From positions 1,302,001 to 1,366,000 of the forward strand of contig CBDHFH010000008.1 of assembly GCA_965262455.1 (NCBI GenBank): 64,000 nt of DNA, read 5' to 3'. Positions 9,082 through 18,240 of this stretch are shown piece by piece (position 1 is the stretch's first letter; every line of letters begins with the position of its first letter). Below the pieces are notes generated by a model. The model had not been told where the DNA came from. It saw only the letters and a list, made by a program, of their open reading frames with translations, and searched no databases. The translations under genes were made by a program, and so were the position numbers. Origin of the DNA: UBA1858 sp965262455 (GTDB lineage Bacteria; Pseudomonadota; Gammaproteobacteria; UBA4575).

Positions 9082-9906
9082 ATGAGCAACATTCAAGACA
9101 TTATTGAAGGCGCATTCGAAGAGCGCGCAAACATCTCGCCAAGCAACGCAAGCAGTGAAATAAAAACCGCCGTAATAGAAGCCATAGGCATGCTTGATTC
9201 TGGCCAGGCACGTGTTGCAGAAAAAGTGAATGGTGACTGGATAGTCAATGATTGGTTAAAAAAAGCAGTATTACTCTCTTTCCGTATTGAGGAAAACAGT
9301 GTCATGCCGGGTGGCGCAAGTCAGTACTACGATAAAGTCCCACCCAAGTTCGCCAATCAATCGGCTGAAGAACTTGAAAAAATGGGTGTGCGAATTGTGC
9401 CTAACGCAATGGCGAGACGTGGTTCGTATATTGCACCTGACGTTGTGCTCATGCCTAGCTTTGTCAATATTGGTGGCTATGTTGATTCAGGCACTATGGT
9501 CGACACTTGGGTTACGGTCGGGTCTTGTGCACAAATCGGGAAGAATGTTCATTTGTCAGGTGGTGTAGGCATTGGTGGTGTGCTGGAGCCTTTGCAAGCT
9601 GCACCGACGATTATTGAAGACAACTGTTTTATAGGTGCACGTTCAGAGGTTGTGGAGGGTGTTATCGTCGAAGAGGGTTCAGTTATTTCTATGGGTGTTT
9701 ACATAGGCAAGAGCACCAAAATTTATAATCGCGAAACTGGTGAGGTCACGTTCGGCCGCATACCTCCTGGTTCTGTGGTTGTATCAGGCAACTTACCTTC
9801 TAAAGATGGCAAGTACAGTTTGTATTGTGCGGTGATAGTCAAGCAAGTGGATGAAAAGACACGCAGCAAGGTTGGCATCAACGAATTGCTACGCACGATA
9901 GATTAA
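9082..9906 (+). CDS. dapD: 2,3,4,5-tetrahydropyridine-2,6-dicarboxylate N-succinyltransferase
   Basis: DapD transfers succinyl from succinyl-CoA to tetrahydrodipicolinate, committing it to the succinylase route to meso-diaminopimelate and lysine. The 274-residue length equals E. coli DapD. The central part is a left-handed beta-helix with hexapeptide periodicity (MPSFVNIGGYVDSGT, GGVGIGGVLEPLQ, NCFIGARSEVVEGV), and the PPGSVVVSGNLPS loop follows. The ribosome site AAGGAA precedes the start by 7-8 bases. It is flanked by dapC and, one small gene later, dapE. Confidence 0.97.
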   Translation: MSNIQDIIEGAFEERANISPSNASSEIKTAVIEAIGMLDSGQARVAEKVNGDWIVNDWLKKAVLLSFRIEENSVMPGGASQYYDKVPPKFANQSAEELEKMGVRIVPNAMARRGSYIAPDVVLMPSFVNIGGYVDSGTMVDTWVTVGSCAQIGKNVHLSGGVGIGGVLEPLQAAPTIIEDNCFIGARSEVVEGVIVEEGSVISMGVYIGKSTKIYNRETGEVTFGRIPPGSVVVSGNLPSKDGKYSLYCAVIVKQVDEKTRSKVGINELLRTID

Positions 9907-9910
9907 TACC

Positions 9911-10252
9911 ATGACAATCGTTTATGGCATAAAAAATTGCGACACTGTCAAGAAAGCCTGTCGATGGCTAGATAACAATAATGTCGACTATGAGTTTCAT
10001 GACTTGCGCAAGGATGGCCTGACGCAAAGCAAAATCAAACACTGGTCCAGCCAAATCGATTGGGAAACACTACTCAATCGACGTGGGGCTACCTGGCGTA
10101 AACTTTCTGATAGCGAAAAAGAAAGCATCAACAAAACCAATGCAATCAAGCTCATGGCGCAACAACCTACACTGATTAAACGCCCTGTGATTGAACATAA
10201 TAAAAAAATCGTGGTCGGATTTTCTGCAGATAATTACCAACAAACTTTCTAG
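9911..10252 (+). CDS. ArsC/Spx-family thioredoxin-like protein (YffB type)
   Basis: This 113-residue protein has the ArsC-like thioredoxin fold. The N-terminal YGIKNCDTVKKACRWLD has a single Cys (C10) followed by DTVKK, and the C-terminal IKRPVIEH segment is the conserved cis-Pro region. The family includes arsenate reductases, Spx and YffB. The YffB subgroup is regularly found next to dapE, as here (9 bases upstream), and its function is not established. Arsenate reduction is unlikely because no ars genes are nearby and the motif is the YffB form. Confidence 0.88.
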   Translation: MTIVYGIKNCDTVKKACRWLDNNNVDYEFHDLRKDGLTQSKIKHWSSQIDWETLLNRRGATWRKLSDSEKESINKTNAIKLMAQQPTLIKRPVIEHNKKIVVGFSADNYQQTF

Positions 10253-10260
10253 ATAATATT

Positions 10261-11394
10261 GTGGACAAAACTGTCGCCCTTAGTCAGCAACTCATTCAAA
10301 GACCTTCGGTTACACCCAACGACGAAGGGTGTTTAGAGTTAATTGCAGAACGATTGGCCAAATGCGGTTTTACTGCACACTATTTACCTTTTGATGATGT
10401 TTCCAACGCCTGGATTCGTCGAGGCACACAAGCACCGTTGTTTGTCTTTGCGGGTCACACCGATGTGGTTCCCACCGGCCCAGAAGATCAATGGACTTAT
10501 CCTCCCTTCGCTGCCACTGTTAAAGAGGGCAAATTGCACGGGCGCGGTTCTGCAGACATGAAAACAGGCATTGCCGCTATGGTGGTCGCTGTGGAAGAGT
10601 TCATCACTGAGCACCCAGAACATAATGGTTCTATCGCATTTTTACTGACCAGCGACGAGGAAGGCCCATCAATTAATGGCACTGTCAAAGTAATTGAGTA
10701 CCTGCAGAATAATCAGGTCAATATTGACTATTGCTTAGTTGGGGAACCTTCAAGTACACATAGTGTGGGCGATATTATAAAAATTGGTCGACGTGGTTCA
10801 TTAGGCGCACATTTAAAAGTCATCGGCAAACAAGGCCATGTGGCTTACCCTCATTTAGCTGTCAATCCGATTCATATATTGTCTGAACTATTATCTGAAT
10901 TGACATCAATCGAATGGGACCAAGGTAATGAACACTTCCCGGCGACCACATTTCAAATCTCTAATGTACAAGCCGGCACTGGTGCAGATAACGTTATACC
11001 TGCCAGCGCAGAGGCTTGGTTTAACTTACGCTTTTCAACTGAAATTACCGCGGAACAAATTCGACAACGCATTCAACACATCATCGACAACAAAAACATA
11101 CAATATGAATTGACCTGGCGCTTGTCAGGCAATCCTTTCCTCACCCCAGAGGGCAAACTGGTGGATGCTTGCCAACAGGTCATCAAGTCCGTGACCGGCA
11201 AAGATACACAATTATCAACGGGTGGTGGCACATCAGATGGCAGATTCATTGCGCCCACGGGCGCTGAAGTGGTTGAGTTAGGTGTGATAAATGCAACAAT
11301 CCACCAAATTGACGAACACACGGACATCAACCAACTCAATCAGCTCAAAGAGATATACAAACAAGTGATTAACATTCTGTTAAATCAGAGGTAA
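10261..11394 (+). CDS. dapE: Succinyl-diaminopimelate desuccinylase
   Basis: DapE is a dinuclear zinc M20-family amidohydrolase that releases LL-diaminopimelate and succinate. Visible active-site residues are H66 and D68 (GHTDVVPTGP), D99 (GSADMKTG), E133-E134 (TSDEEGPS) and a C-terminal His in NATIHQIDEH. The middle part is the lid/dimerisation domain (GSLGAHLKVIGKQGHVAYPHLAVN region). The start is the GTG at 10261, giving 377 residues (E. coli 375). It ends the dapC-dapD-yffB-dapE run, with a small membrane-protein gene 6 bases beyond. Confidence 0.97.
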   Translation: MDKTVALSQQLIQRPSVTPNDEGCLELIAERLAKCGFTAHYLPFDDVSNAWIRRGTQAPLFVFAGHTDVVPTGPEDQWTYPPFAATVKEGKLHGRGSADMKTGIAAMVVAVEEFITEHPEHNGSIAFLLTSDEEGPSINGTVKVIEYLQNNQVNIDYCLVGEPSSTHSVGDIIKIGRRGSLGAHLKVIGKQGHVAYPHLAVNPIHILSELLSELTSIEWDQGNEHFPATTFQISNVQAGTGADNVIPASAEAWFNLRFSTEITAEQIRQRIQHIIDNKNIQYELTWRLSGNPFLTPEGKLVDACQQVIKSVTGKDTQLSTGGGTSDGRFIAPTGAEVVELGVINATIHQIDEHTDINQLNQLKEIYKQVINILLNQR

Positions 11395-11400
11395 GACCTA

Positions 11401-11574
11401 ATGAAATACATTTTCGGCGCACTCATCATTAGTTTTGCATTCATCCTTATTGTTGTTTTTCTACTGGCCACGCTAAAAATTGATTTAACTGAGACTATTT
11501 TAAAATATATTGGTTTAGGTTGGATTGTGTTGGCATTTATCACATATCCTATAGCAAGGAAAATAATTCGTTAA
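11401..11574 (+). CDS. Small two-helix membrane protein of unknown function
   Basis: An open frame of 57 codons starts with ATG six bases after the dapE stop, with GAGGTAAGA overlapping the dapE end as its ribosome site. The product has two strongly hydrophobic stretches (about residues 4-25 and 35-50) joined by a short charged loop (KIDLTET), and ends IARKIIR. That pattern suggests two membrane helices with a basic C-terminal tail. I do not recognise a family. Tight spacing and the good ribosome site support translation as the last gene of the dap operon. Confidence 0.6.
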   Translation: MKYIFGALIISFAFILIVVFLLATLKIDLTETILKYIGLGWIVLAFITYPIARKIIR

Positions 11575-11664
11575 TGAATCCTATCAGAGGAATTATACTC
11601 AATCTTCAACTGCGCCAAATTACAAGATAAATATCTGATGTTATGACGCAGCTGATATATCAGA

Positions 11665-12732
11665 CTAGTTTTTTGCACGAACCTTTCTAAATGCGGCAAT
11701 ACTAATTGTTGCAAACATGAATAGCAGTACTGCATAAAGCCAAGATGGTAAAGGTACATTTTCTATATTTGATTGTACGATGGGAATAGCCCTTACATCA
11801 GTCGAGTATGTGGTGTATACACTTAAAGTTTCAAGTTGAGGAAACGGTACGACATCAGGTGAATTCTCTGCAATAACGTTGCCATTAATATCTATTGGAT
11901 TTCCAGAAGCATCACGTAAAATTACTCCAGCATCTGGCACCACATGAACACTAAATATCGAAAGATTTAATACTGTCCAGTTAGATGGCGCCAGTGTGAT
12001 CATATATTTGAAATGATCAACAACGCCATCTCTTGTGACATACGGTGGCAGGCCATTAAACACCGAGCCGCCAAGAGGAAAAACAACTTCTGGGTCTTGT
12101 TGATTTGTAATATAAAATCCAGCAATGGGTAAAGATGTACTCGACCCAAAATAACCGTTCGGATCTGAATTAACCTCTATAGTTGTATAACTACCAGTAA
12201 TGTCAAAAGTATTATCTGCGAAATAGACAATAGCATTATTTTCAGTCACATTAGGATCAAATACTGATTCTGCTGGGGGGAAAACTCCATCAATATCAAA
12301 GGCAGGTTGTAAATTATCCTCAAAACCATTAGCTTCAAAACTGCGCGTAATAGCAGTTACGGGCGCACTGATATCAAAAAGCACATTTGAATCGATACCA
12401 GTATTTGATCCCACAGCCCAGGAAAAGCTAAACGGCGCACCATTGATAACACCATCAAATGTGCCATCAAACCTGAAATTATTTGACCAGCTCGCAGCCC
12501 CTATAGTGTTGGCACCAGGAAACGATCCTGGCGTGAACGCGGTATCAGTCACACCATCGAATGTCCCCTGGAAATAGATATCATTTGGGTCGGTACCAAA
12601 TGGGCTTTTATTTATCAAGTCTGGGTGAGTTAAAAAAGTAGCCTCCACAGGAGCAGACATTGTTGGACCCGACATAAAAATTGTTAAAAAACACACCGCA
12701 CACAATGGCGCTTTGCAATACGCGTAGTGCAT
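11665..12732 (-). CDS. Secreted protein with PEP-CTERM-like (VPLP) sorting tail
   Basis: This 355-residue protein has an N-terminal signal sequence (basic/hydrophobic start, cleavage likely near residue 26 after MSA). A long Gly/Asp/Asn-rich body without recognised catalytic motifs follows. The last 30 residues (326-355) read as VPLPSW, then a hydrophobic helix, then an Arg/Lys-rich end (FRKVRAK). That tripartite tail is the hallmark of proteins cleaved by exosortases; VPLP is a known variant of the VPEP motif. The body is probably a beta-rich extracellular domain. It is isolated from its neighbours. The XrtA-type EPS locus in this window makes an exosortase substrate plausible; the function itself is unknown. 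Confidence 0.7.
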   Translation of the reverse strand: MHYAYCKAPLCAVCFLTIFMSGPTMSAPVEATFLTHPDLINKSPFGTDPNDIYFQGTFDGVTDTAFTPGSFPGANTIGAASWSNNFRFDGTFDGVINGAPFSFSWAVGSNTGIDSNVLFDISAPVTAITRSFEANGFEDNLQPAFDIDGVFPPAESVFDPNVTENNAIVYFADNTFDITGSYTTIEVNSDPNGYFGSSTSLPIAGFYITNQQDPEVVFPLGGSVFNGLPPYVTRDGVVDHFKYMITLAPSNWTVLNLSIFSVHVVPDAGVILRDASGNPIDINGNVIAENSPDVVPFPQLETLSVYTTYSTDVRAIPIVQSNIENVPLPSWLYAVLLFMFATISIAAFRKVRAKN

Positions 12733-13131
12733 AGATCCCCCTTCATTTGCACATTATTAGTTTTTTCTTAAGGAAACTATCAGTCAATTGAAATTTATTC
12801 AATTGAGCTGAGAATAAGTCTTATAGCAATTTGCAGCGTCTAAATAATATTAGACGTAAAAGTTAATACTATTAATTATTTAGTTAAGTCAGATATTTTG
12901 AGTCATTTATGAACTATTGATAACATTTTGAATTTTTTATGACATCAGTGAAAATTGCATCTATTTTAGTTTTTCCACCTCACAAAATGCTGCACAATAT
13001 AAAAATATACCTATTTGGTCATCATGATCTTGATAAGTATTGGATAGCACTTAAAAACAGTGAAAAGGCTCAAATCTTGAGTGAGAAATTTGATATACAC
13101 TTTTTTTATTTCAAGATTTCACACAAAATCA
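12733..13131. other. 399-base gap with two inverted repeats between divergent genes
   Basis: This AT-rich stretch separates the PEP-CTERM-like gene from the methyltransferase. It contains a perfect 9-bp inverted repeat with a 5-base loop (TCAATTGAA/TTCAATTGA, 12784-12806). A second perfect 7-bp repeat with a 6-base loop follows (CGTCTAA/TTAGACG, 12837-12856). Neither is followed by a clear T-run, so they look more like operators or leader structure than terminators. A weak open frame (12939-13169) overlaps the methyltransferase start and is not believed. Confidence 0.5.
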
Positions 13132-13962
13132 ATGAGCAACTCTACTATTACCGCCCCACAAGTCCTTGATTTTTCTGCTGTCAGTGCATTTGAACGTGAA
13201 GCAAGTTCACAGAATTTAGACGTTAAATCTACTTGGGTTGGCGGTTATGTCGCGTATGAATGGGAGCATCTCCGGCATATCCTTGAAGCCTATTATGGCA
13301 ACATTAAAAACCTGAATATTTTGGAATTTGGCTGCAATTTTGGCGCATCCAGTATCGTACTTGCACAAATGGGCGCACATGTCACTGCAGTCGATGTCGA
13401 TAAAGATTACATTAAGCTGGCAAAAAAGAATGCGGCTCAATATCAACTACAGGACAAAATTAACTTCATCTATGTGGAAGATACCCAGTTTCTTCCATTT
13501 GACACTGGACAATTTGATTTAGTGATTGCCAATAGCGTGTTGGAATATGTTCCTCACCAGATATTGAAAAATGTATTAATCGAATTAGATCGCGTATTAA
13601 AAGTTGGCGGTGATATCCAAGTGCTGGGCACGTCCAGTCGTCTAGCACCAAAAGAAGTGCATGAACAGACATGGCTAATTAATTATATGCCACGCATATT
13701 TGATCGCTTATTGTTTAAAGATGATGTCCCCGCCAGAGGTATTTGGCCGTGGGAACTTACCTCAACGTTGAATAATTATGAAAATAAAGACTTCATAAAC
13801 AATAGCCAACAATATCTGCTTGCACGCAAAAGAATTGGCAATTCAGAGACATATTTATCAATACTTAAAATAATAGATAGGGTAGTTAGACCGTTTAAAC
13901 AATCTGTCGGTTTATTTGGATTAAATATTTCAGTCGCTTTAACCAAAACCTATTTAAAATAA
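13132..13962 (+). CDS. Class I SAM-dependent methyltransferase
   Basis: This is a Rossmann-fold methyltransferase of 276 residues from the ATG at 13132; an in-frame GTG at 13081 would add 17 residues of non-conserved sequence. Motif I (ILEFGCNFGASS) binds SAM, the acidic end of strand 2 is TAVDVD, and post-motifs are FDLVIANSVLEYVP and LDRVLKVGGDIQV. The pattern resembles the Methyltransf_11/UbiE-like group, in which small molecules or lipids are frequent substrates. No neighbour indicates the substrate. It converges on the exonuclease gene, with stop codons 6 bases apart. Confidence 0.8.
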   Translation: MSNSTITAPQVLDFSAVSAFEREASSQNLDVKSTWVGGYVAYEWEHLRHILEAYYGNIKNLNILEFGCNFGASSIVLAQMGAHVTAVDVDKDYIKLAKKNAAQYQLQDKINFIYVEDTQFLPFDTGQFDLVIANSVLEYVPHQILKNVLIELDRVLKVGGDIQVLGTSSRLAPKEVHEQTWLINYMPRIFDRLLFKDDVPARGIWPWELTSTLNNYENKDFINNSQQYLLARKRIGNSETYLSILKIIDRVVRPFKQSVGLFGLNISVALTKTYLK

Positions 13963-13968
13963 AATTCA

Positions 13969-14748
13969 TTACGCCTGATTTTCCCAGACATTTAGAAATT
14001 CTTCTAAGTGGCTTTCGCCTGATTCTCTAAGCAAATCTTTAACACGTTGTATTTTTTGCATTAGCAGACCGCGACTACAGCGGCCACGTATCATTTCAAA
14101 TTGCAAGTAAACCAAGTAAGTATTCAGCACGTCCGTTTCACAATAGTTGCGTATTTCATCAATATCACCATGCTGATACTTTTCCCATACTAGACTACCA
14201 TCCATACCAAACTTACCTGGAAAGCCAAGCATAGTGGCAACTTCGTCTAGTTTCGCACCTGCGCGCGGCTGATAATTTGCTAGCACATCCATCAGATCGG
14301 TATGACGCCAGTGAAAACGACTTATATAGTTATTGTATCTGAAAGAACTATCATCATCGCCTGTCTCCCAATAGCGTGGCGCTTGCACACCATGCATTAA
14401 AGCGCGGTAATTTAATACGGGTAAATCAAACCCTCCACCATTCCAGCTAACCAAGGTCGGCGTATTCTGCTCTACGCCTTCAAAGAAGCGTTGAATAATT
14501 TCTTTTTCATCTGAATCTTTGTTTCCCAGTGACCATACTTTGAGTTGATCATGCTTTTCAAATACAACTGAAATAGCGACTATTTTTTGCAGATGCAAAG
14601 ACATGAATTCAGATCCGGTTTTTTGAAATTGCAAATGTTGCATGGCTTTGACAACATCTTTATCAGACAAGTCATCACTCAATTTATGAATTTTACGCCC
14701 TGACTCATAATCAGGGACTGATTCAATATCGAATACGAGTATACTCAT
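13969..14748 (-). CDS. Predicted 3'-5' exonuclease (PolB-type DEDD)
   Basis: The 259-residue protein has the three Exo motifs of the RNase H-like DEDD superfamily: FDIES with D7 and E9, SWNGGGFDLPVL in the middle, and YCETDVLNTYLVY near the end carrying the last Asp and Tyr. It matches the group of stand-alone predicted exonucleases related to the proofreading domain of B-family polymerases (Pfam DNA_pol_B_exo2). No polymerase domain is present. A DNA-repair or RNA-processing role is possible but unproven. Confidence 0.85.
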   Translation of the reverse strand: MSILVFDIESVPDYESGRKIHKLSDDLSDKDVVKAMQHLQFQKTGSEFMSLHLQKIVAISVVFEKHDQLKVWSLGNKDSDEKEIIQRFFEGVEQNTPTLVSWNGGGFDLPVLNYRALMHGVQAPRYWETGDDDSSFRYNNYISRFHWRHTDLMDVLANYQPRAGAKLDEVATMLGFPGKFGMDGSLVWEKYQHGDIDEIRNYCETDVLNTYLVYLQFEMIRGRCSRGLLMQKIQRVKDLLRESGESHLEEFLNVWENQA

Positions 14749-14819
14749 AGCTATTTTTAAAATTAGTAATTATAAATTTATTATGTGCTTGGATAACAAC
14801 TTATTAAATCTCGACAGAT

Positions 14820-16802
14820 ATGCTAACAGTTGAAACCGCCCAACTAAATTTCAACCATCAGGGTGCGCCTTGTTCAACTATATTTAATGACCCTTATTTC
14901 TCTCTTGAGAATGGCATTGATGAAAGCCGCTATGTTTTCATACAAGGCAATCACTTACCAGAACGTTGGACCCAACTGGACCACTTGAGCCAACACTTTA
15001 CGATAGCAGAGCTTGGATTTGGTTTCGGACTAAATTTTATCACTAGCTGCGAGCAATGGCTCAAGCATAATACACATACTCACCTGCATTATATCAGCAT
15101 CGAGAAATATCCTGTGAGTAGAGATGATCTAACGCATTTTCATCAAAACGTTAATTTACACTCCGAACTTTTCCAACAACTTGCTGACAGCTATCCTATC
15201 GCGGTTGAAGGTTCTCATCGTATTCATTTCGATCAATATAACATTACCTTAACACTCATTTTTGGTGACGCACAAAGTTATTTAGAAAAATCCAGTTTTC
15301 AGGCGCATGCCTGGTACCTGGATGGTTTCTCGCCGAGCAAAAATCCACAATTATGGAACCAAGCAATTGCCAAGCAAATATATCGATTGACCCATCAACA
15401 AGGAACATTTGCGACCTATAGTGCTGCAAGTAGTGTTAGAAAAAACTTTTCAGCCGCAGGATTTACAGTCACTAAAATTGATGGCTTTGCCAATAAACGT
15501 GAAATGTTAACCGGTACCAAAACCAAATCAGTTCAACCCACCGCATTAACTTATAAACACAAGAATTGGTTGAACACACAAGCCCATCAATACAAAAACA
15601 AAACTGCAATTGTAATTGGTGCAGGCATGGCTGGCTGTTTTATTAGCGCAGCATTAGCAAGGCGCGGATGGAATATCACTTTGCTTGATAAACATAGCTC
15701 GCTTGCTAGCGAAGGTTCTGGTAATCCCAACGCAATCTTAATGCCACGACTTACTGTTGATCATGATTTGCAATCACAACTGACTCTGCAAGGATTTTTA
15801 TATTCAACTCGCTTCTTCAATCAAATCAGTCAAACGACATCATTTAATTGGCATCAAGTAGGGGCTATTCAATTACCGCGCGATGATGCCCAGTGGGAAA
15901 GAATGCAGTCAATGACAAAACATTATTCTTTGCCATGCGAATTACTCGACCCCGTCAATCAATCACAAGCGAGCATTTTAAGTCAATGCAGCCTTGCCAA
16001 AGACGGCTGGCATATTCCATTAGCAGGTTATCTTTCACCTACTTCACTATGTCAAACACTGTTAGAAAAATTTCAGTCTCATATTAGTTTCATCGGCGAT
16101 ACTGATATTAAATCTATTAAGACTGAACATTCTCACTGCATAGCAACAGATAAAACGAACAAGCAATTCTCTGCTGATGTTATAATTCTAGCCAATGCAC
16201 TGTCGATTAATCAGTTTTCACAAACGCAATGGTGTAGATTAAACCCCAAGCGTGGGCAGATAACTTATATTCCACTAGATAACTGTAATATTCAGCCAAA
16301 AAAGATTGTTTGCGCCGATGCATATATTACACCTCCATTAGACTCACAGCTGATAACAGGTGCGACGTTTATTACTAACGACAAGCAGACAGATACTCGT
16401 CAGCATGAACATGAAGAGAACTTGGACAAACTTGCCACCATGATCCCAACATTCAATTTAAACAAAGATAAACAGCTTGATGGTCGCGCGGCAGTGCGTG
16501 CAGTGAGCGATGATCGCTTACCTGTCGTGGGGCCAGCCTGTATTGAAAGTGAATTTTTTAAAGATTATAAATCAGCTGCTTTAGGTGCTACCAATCAATG
16601 CTATCCCACAGCTAAAACCCATCAAGGATTATATATGGCGACGGGGTTCGGCTCACGTGGGTTAGCTTGGATACCGCTTTGCGCAGAAACGTTAGCCAGC
16701 ATGATAAATAATGAACCCAGCCCCCTTGATAATCATTTGTTACAAGCCATCCATCCGAATCGATTTTTAATGAAACAATTACTTCAATCACTTTCGAGTT
16801 AA
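14820..16802 (+). CDS. mnmC: Bifunctional tRNA mnm5s2U34 biosynthesis protein MnmC
   Basis: MnmC finishes the wobble-uridine modification mnm5s2U34. The C-terminal FAD domain turns cmnm5 into nm5, and the N-terminal domain methylates it with SAM. The N-terminal methyltransferase part has ELGFGFGLNF and WYLDGFSPSKNPQLW. The FAD-binding motif AIVIGAGMAGCFIS begins near residue 263, and the C-terminus has ATGFGSRGLAW. The 660-residue length matches the full fusion (E. coli 668). Its 3' end overlaps the convergent thioesterase gene by 4 bases. Confidence 0.95.
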   Translation: MLTVETAQLNFNHQGAPCSTIFNDPYFSLENGIDESRYVFIQGNHLPERWTQLDHLSQHFTIAELGFGFGLNFITSCEQWLKHNTHTHLHYISIEKYPVSRDDLTHFHQNVNLHSELFQQLADSYPIAVEGSHRIHFDQYNITLTLIFGDAQSYLEKSSFQAHAWYLDGFSPSKNPQLWNQAIAKQIYRLTHQQGTFATYSAASSVRKNFSAAGFTVTKIDGFANKREMLTGTKTKSVQPTALTYKHKNWLNTQAHQYKNKTAIVIGAGMAGCFISAALARRGWNITLLDKHSSLASEGSGNPNAILMPRLTVDHDLQSQLTLQGFLYSTRFFNQISQTTSFNWHQVGAIQLPRDDAQWERMQSMTKHYSLPCELLDPVNQSQASILSQCSLAKDGWHIPLAGYLSPTSLCQTLLEKFQSHISFIGDTDIKSIKTEHSHCIATDKTNKQFSADVIILANALSINQFSQTQWCRLNPKRGQITYIPLDNCNIQPKKIVCADAYITPPLDSQLITGATFITNDKQTDTRQHEHEENLDKLATMIPTFNLNKDKQLDGRAAVRAVSDDRLPVVGPACIESEFFKDYKSAALGATNQCYPTAKTHQGLYMATGFGSRGLAWIPLCAETLASMINNEPSPLDNHLLQAIHPNRFLMKQLLQSLSS

Positions 16803-17155
16803 TGAACAATTTTTCTATTCACACCTTCTTCATCTATATTGACGAAGGTTATTTTTGTTTCAAAAAGCACTATATTTGAACTGTCACCCTGAGTCGCTGA
16901 ATATACTTTTACTTCATATGTTAATGAAGAATTGCCTAAGCGTAATTGTTTTACTGAAAACTTAAGTACTGCTCCAACCTCAATACGATGTCTAAACTCA
17001 ACATTTTCTAACGCAACTGTCACGAAGCGATTGCCTGGGTACTCGATCGCCGCTGTGATATAACCGACTTCATCGATCCACTTAAGCAAGTTACCGCCAT
17101 AAAGGGTACCATAATGATTAAGGTGCTCTGAGATAACAAACTTATAGTGGTTCAT
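16799..17155 (-). CDS. Acyl-CoA thioesterase, hotdog fold (YciA-like)
   Basis: This 118-residue single hotdog domain has HYGTLYGGNLLKWIDEVGYITA on the first helix with the conserved Asp of the YciA/acyl-CoA hydrolase group. VALENVEFRHRIEVGAVLKF and SLTYEVKVYSA strands follow. Such enzymes hydrolyse acyl-CoA thioesters in the cytoplasm; the chain-length preference cannot be read here. It is slightly shorter than YciA (about 132) and lacks its C-terminal extension. Convergent with mnmC. Confidence 0.82.
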   Translation of the reverse strand: MNHYKFVISEHLNHYGTLYGGNLLKWIDEVGYITAAIEYPGNRFVTVALENVEFRHRIEVGAVLKFSVKQLRLGNSSLTYEVKVYSATQGDSSNIVLFETKITFVNIDEEGVNRKIVH

Positions 17156-17325
17156 GGTGGTATAGAAAGTTGATTTGTACTAATCGCTAATGTTTTTATA
17201 CTATTTAAGTCTAAAAGATTTAATTAGACATACACAATGCAAAACTATGACTCATGTATTTCTTATAATTTTTTCAATATTGGCTAGATCAATCGTTTTA
17301 TACACTTGTTATCTTTTGCAGATTA

Positions 17326-18225
17326 TTACTCAGGATCGGGATCAAATAATCCCGTTGAAATGTACCGATCACCTCGGTCACAAATAATAGCGACAATGAC
17401 TGCATTATTCACTTGTTCAGACAATCGCAATGCAGCATGCATGACACCCCCTGAGGATACTCCGCAGAAAACGCCCTCTTTATGCCCTAACTGAACGGCC
17501 ATCTTGTCAGCCTGTTCACGTGATACATACAAAATTTGATCCACACTCGATTGATCAAAGATTGCTGGCTCATATTCTTTAGCCCATTTGCGGATACCAG
17601 GAATTTGCGATCCTTCTTCAGGATATACGCCCACGATTTGGATAGCAGGGTTCTTTTCCTTAAGGTATTTTGAGGTACCCATAATCGTTCCAGTGGTACC
17701 CATTGAACTAACAAAGTGAGTAATTTCACCTCCTGTATCACGCCAAATTTCAGGACCTGTTGATTGATAGTGAGCAGCAGGGTTATCAGGATTAGAAAAT
17801 TGATCGAGTACTTTGCCTTTCCCTTGCGCTTGCATATTTAAGGCTAAATCACGTGCCCCTTCCATACCTTCTTCCTCAGACACTAGCACCAATTGCGCAC
17901 CGAAGGCGGCCATTGCCGCGCGCCTTTCCATCGTCATTGAGGATGGCATCACCAATATCATCTTATATCCTTGTACGGCAGCAGCCATAGCAAGTGCTAT
18001 TCCGGTATTGCCACTTGTTGCTTCAATTAAAGTATCGCCCGGCTTAATTTCTCTCCGCGCCTGTGCCGCCTGTATCATATTTAGCGCAGGACGATCTTTG
18101 ACTGATCCCGCAGGATTATTTCCCTCAAGTTTTAATAAGATGGTATTGCTTGTATTAGGGTTAAGAAATTGCAGCCTGACTAAAGGTGTATTTCCTACAA
18201 AATCAGCTAAAGTTTTATATTTCAT
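17326..18225 (-). CDS. cysM: Cysteine synthase B
   Basis: This PLP-dependent O-acetylserine sulfhydrylase makes cysteine from O-acetylserine and sulfide, and in the CysM form also from thiosulfate. The PLP lysine is K43 in NNPAGSVKDRPA, the TSGNTG substrate loop is at 71-76, and the GVSSGG phosphate-binding loop is in the C-terminal half. Length is 299 residues (E. coli CysM 303). The VKDR form and shorter length favour CysM over CysK. It is 15 bases downstream of acpS in the same orientation, ending the lepB-to-cysM run. Confidence 0.92.
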   Translation of the reverse strand: MKYKTLADFVGNTPLVRLQFLNPNTSNTILLKLEGNNPAGSVKDRPALNMIQAAQARREIKPGDTLIEATSGNTGIALAMAAAVQGYKMILVMPSSMTMERRAAMAAFGAQLVLVSEEEGMEGARDLALNMQAQGKGKVLDQFSNPDNPAAHYQSTGPEIWRDTGGEITHFVSSMGTTGTIMGTSKYLKEKNPAIQIVGVYPEEGSQIPGIRKWAKEYEPAIFDQSSVDQILYVSREQADKMAVQLGHKEGVFCGVSSGGVMHAALRLSEQVNNAVIVAIICDRGDRYISTGLFDPDPE

Positions 18226-18240
18226 TTAAATCTTTTTATA

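Noticed and set aside
12733..12806. Sigma-54 promoter (GG-N10-GC) for the sorting-tail gene
   Set aside because: I looked because PEP-CTERM genes can be sigma-54 dependent, but no -24/-12 pattern is present.
12939..13169. Open frame of 76 codons upstream of the methyltransferase
   Set aside because: It overlaps the methyltransferase start, has no clear ribosome site or family pattern, and is AT-rich low-information sequence.
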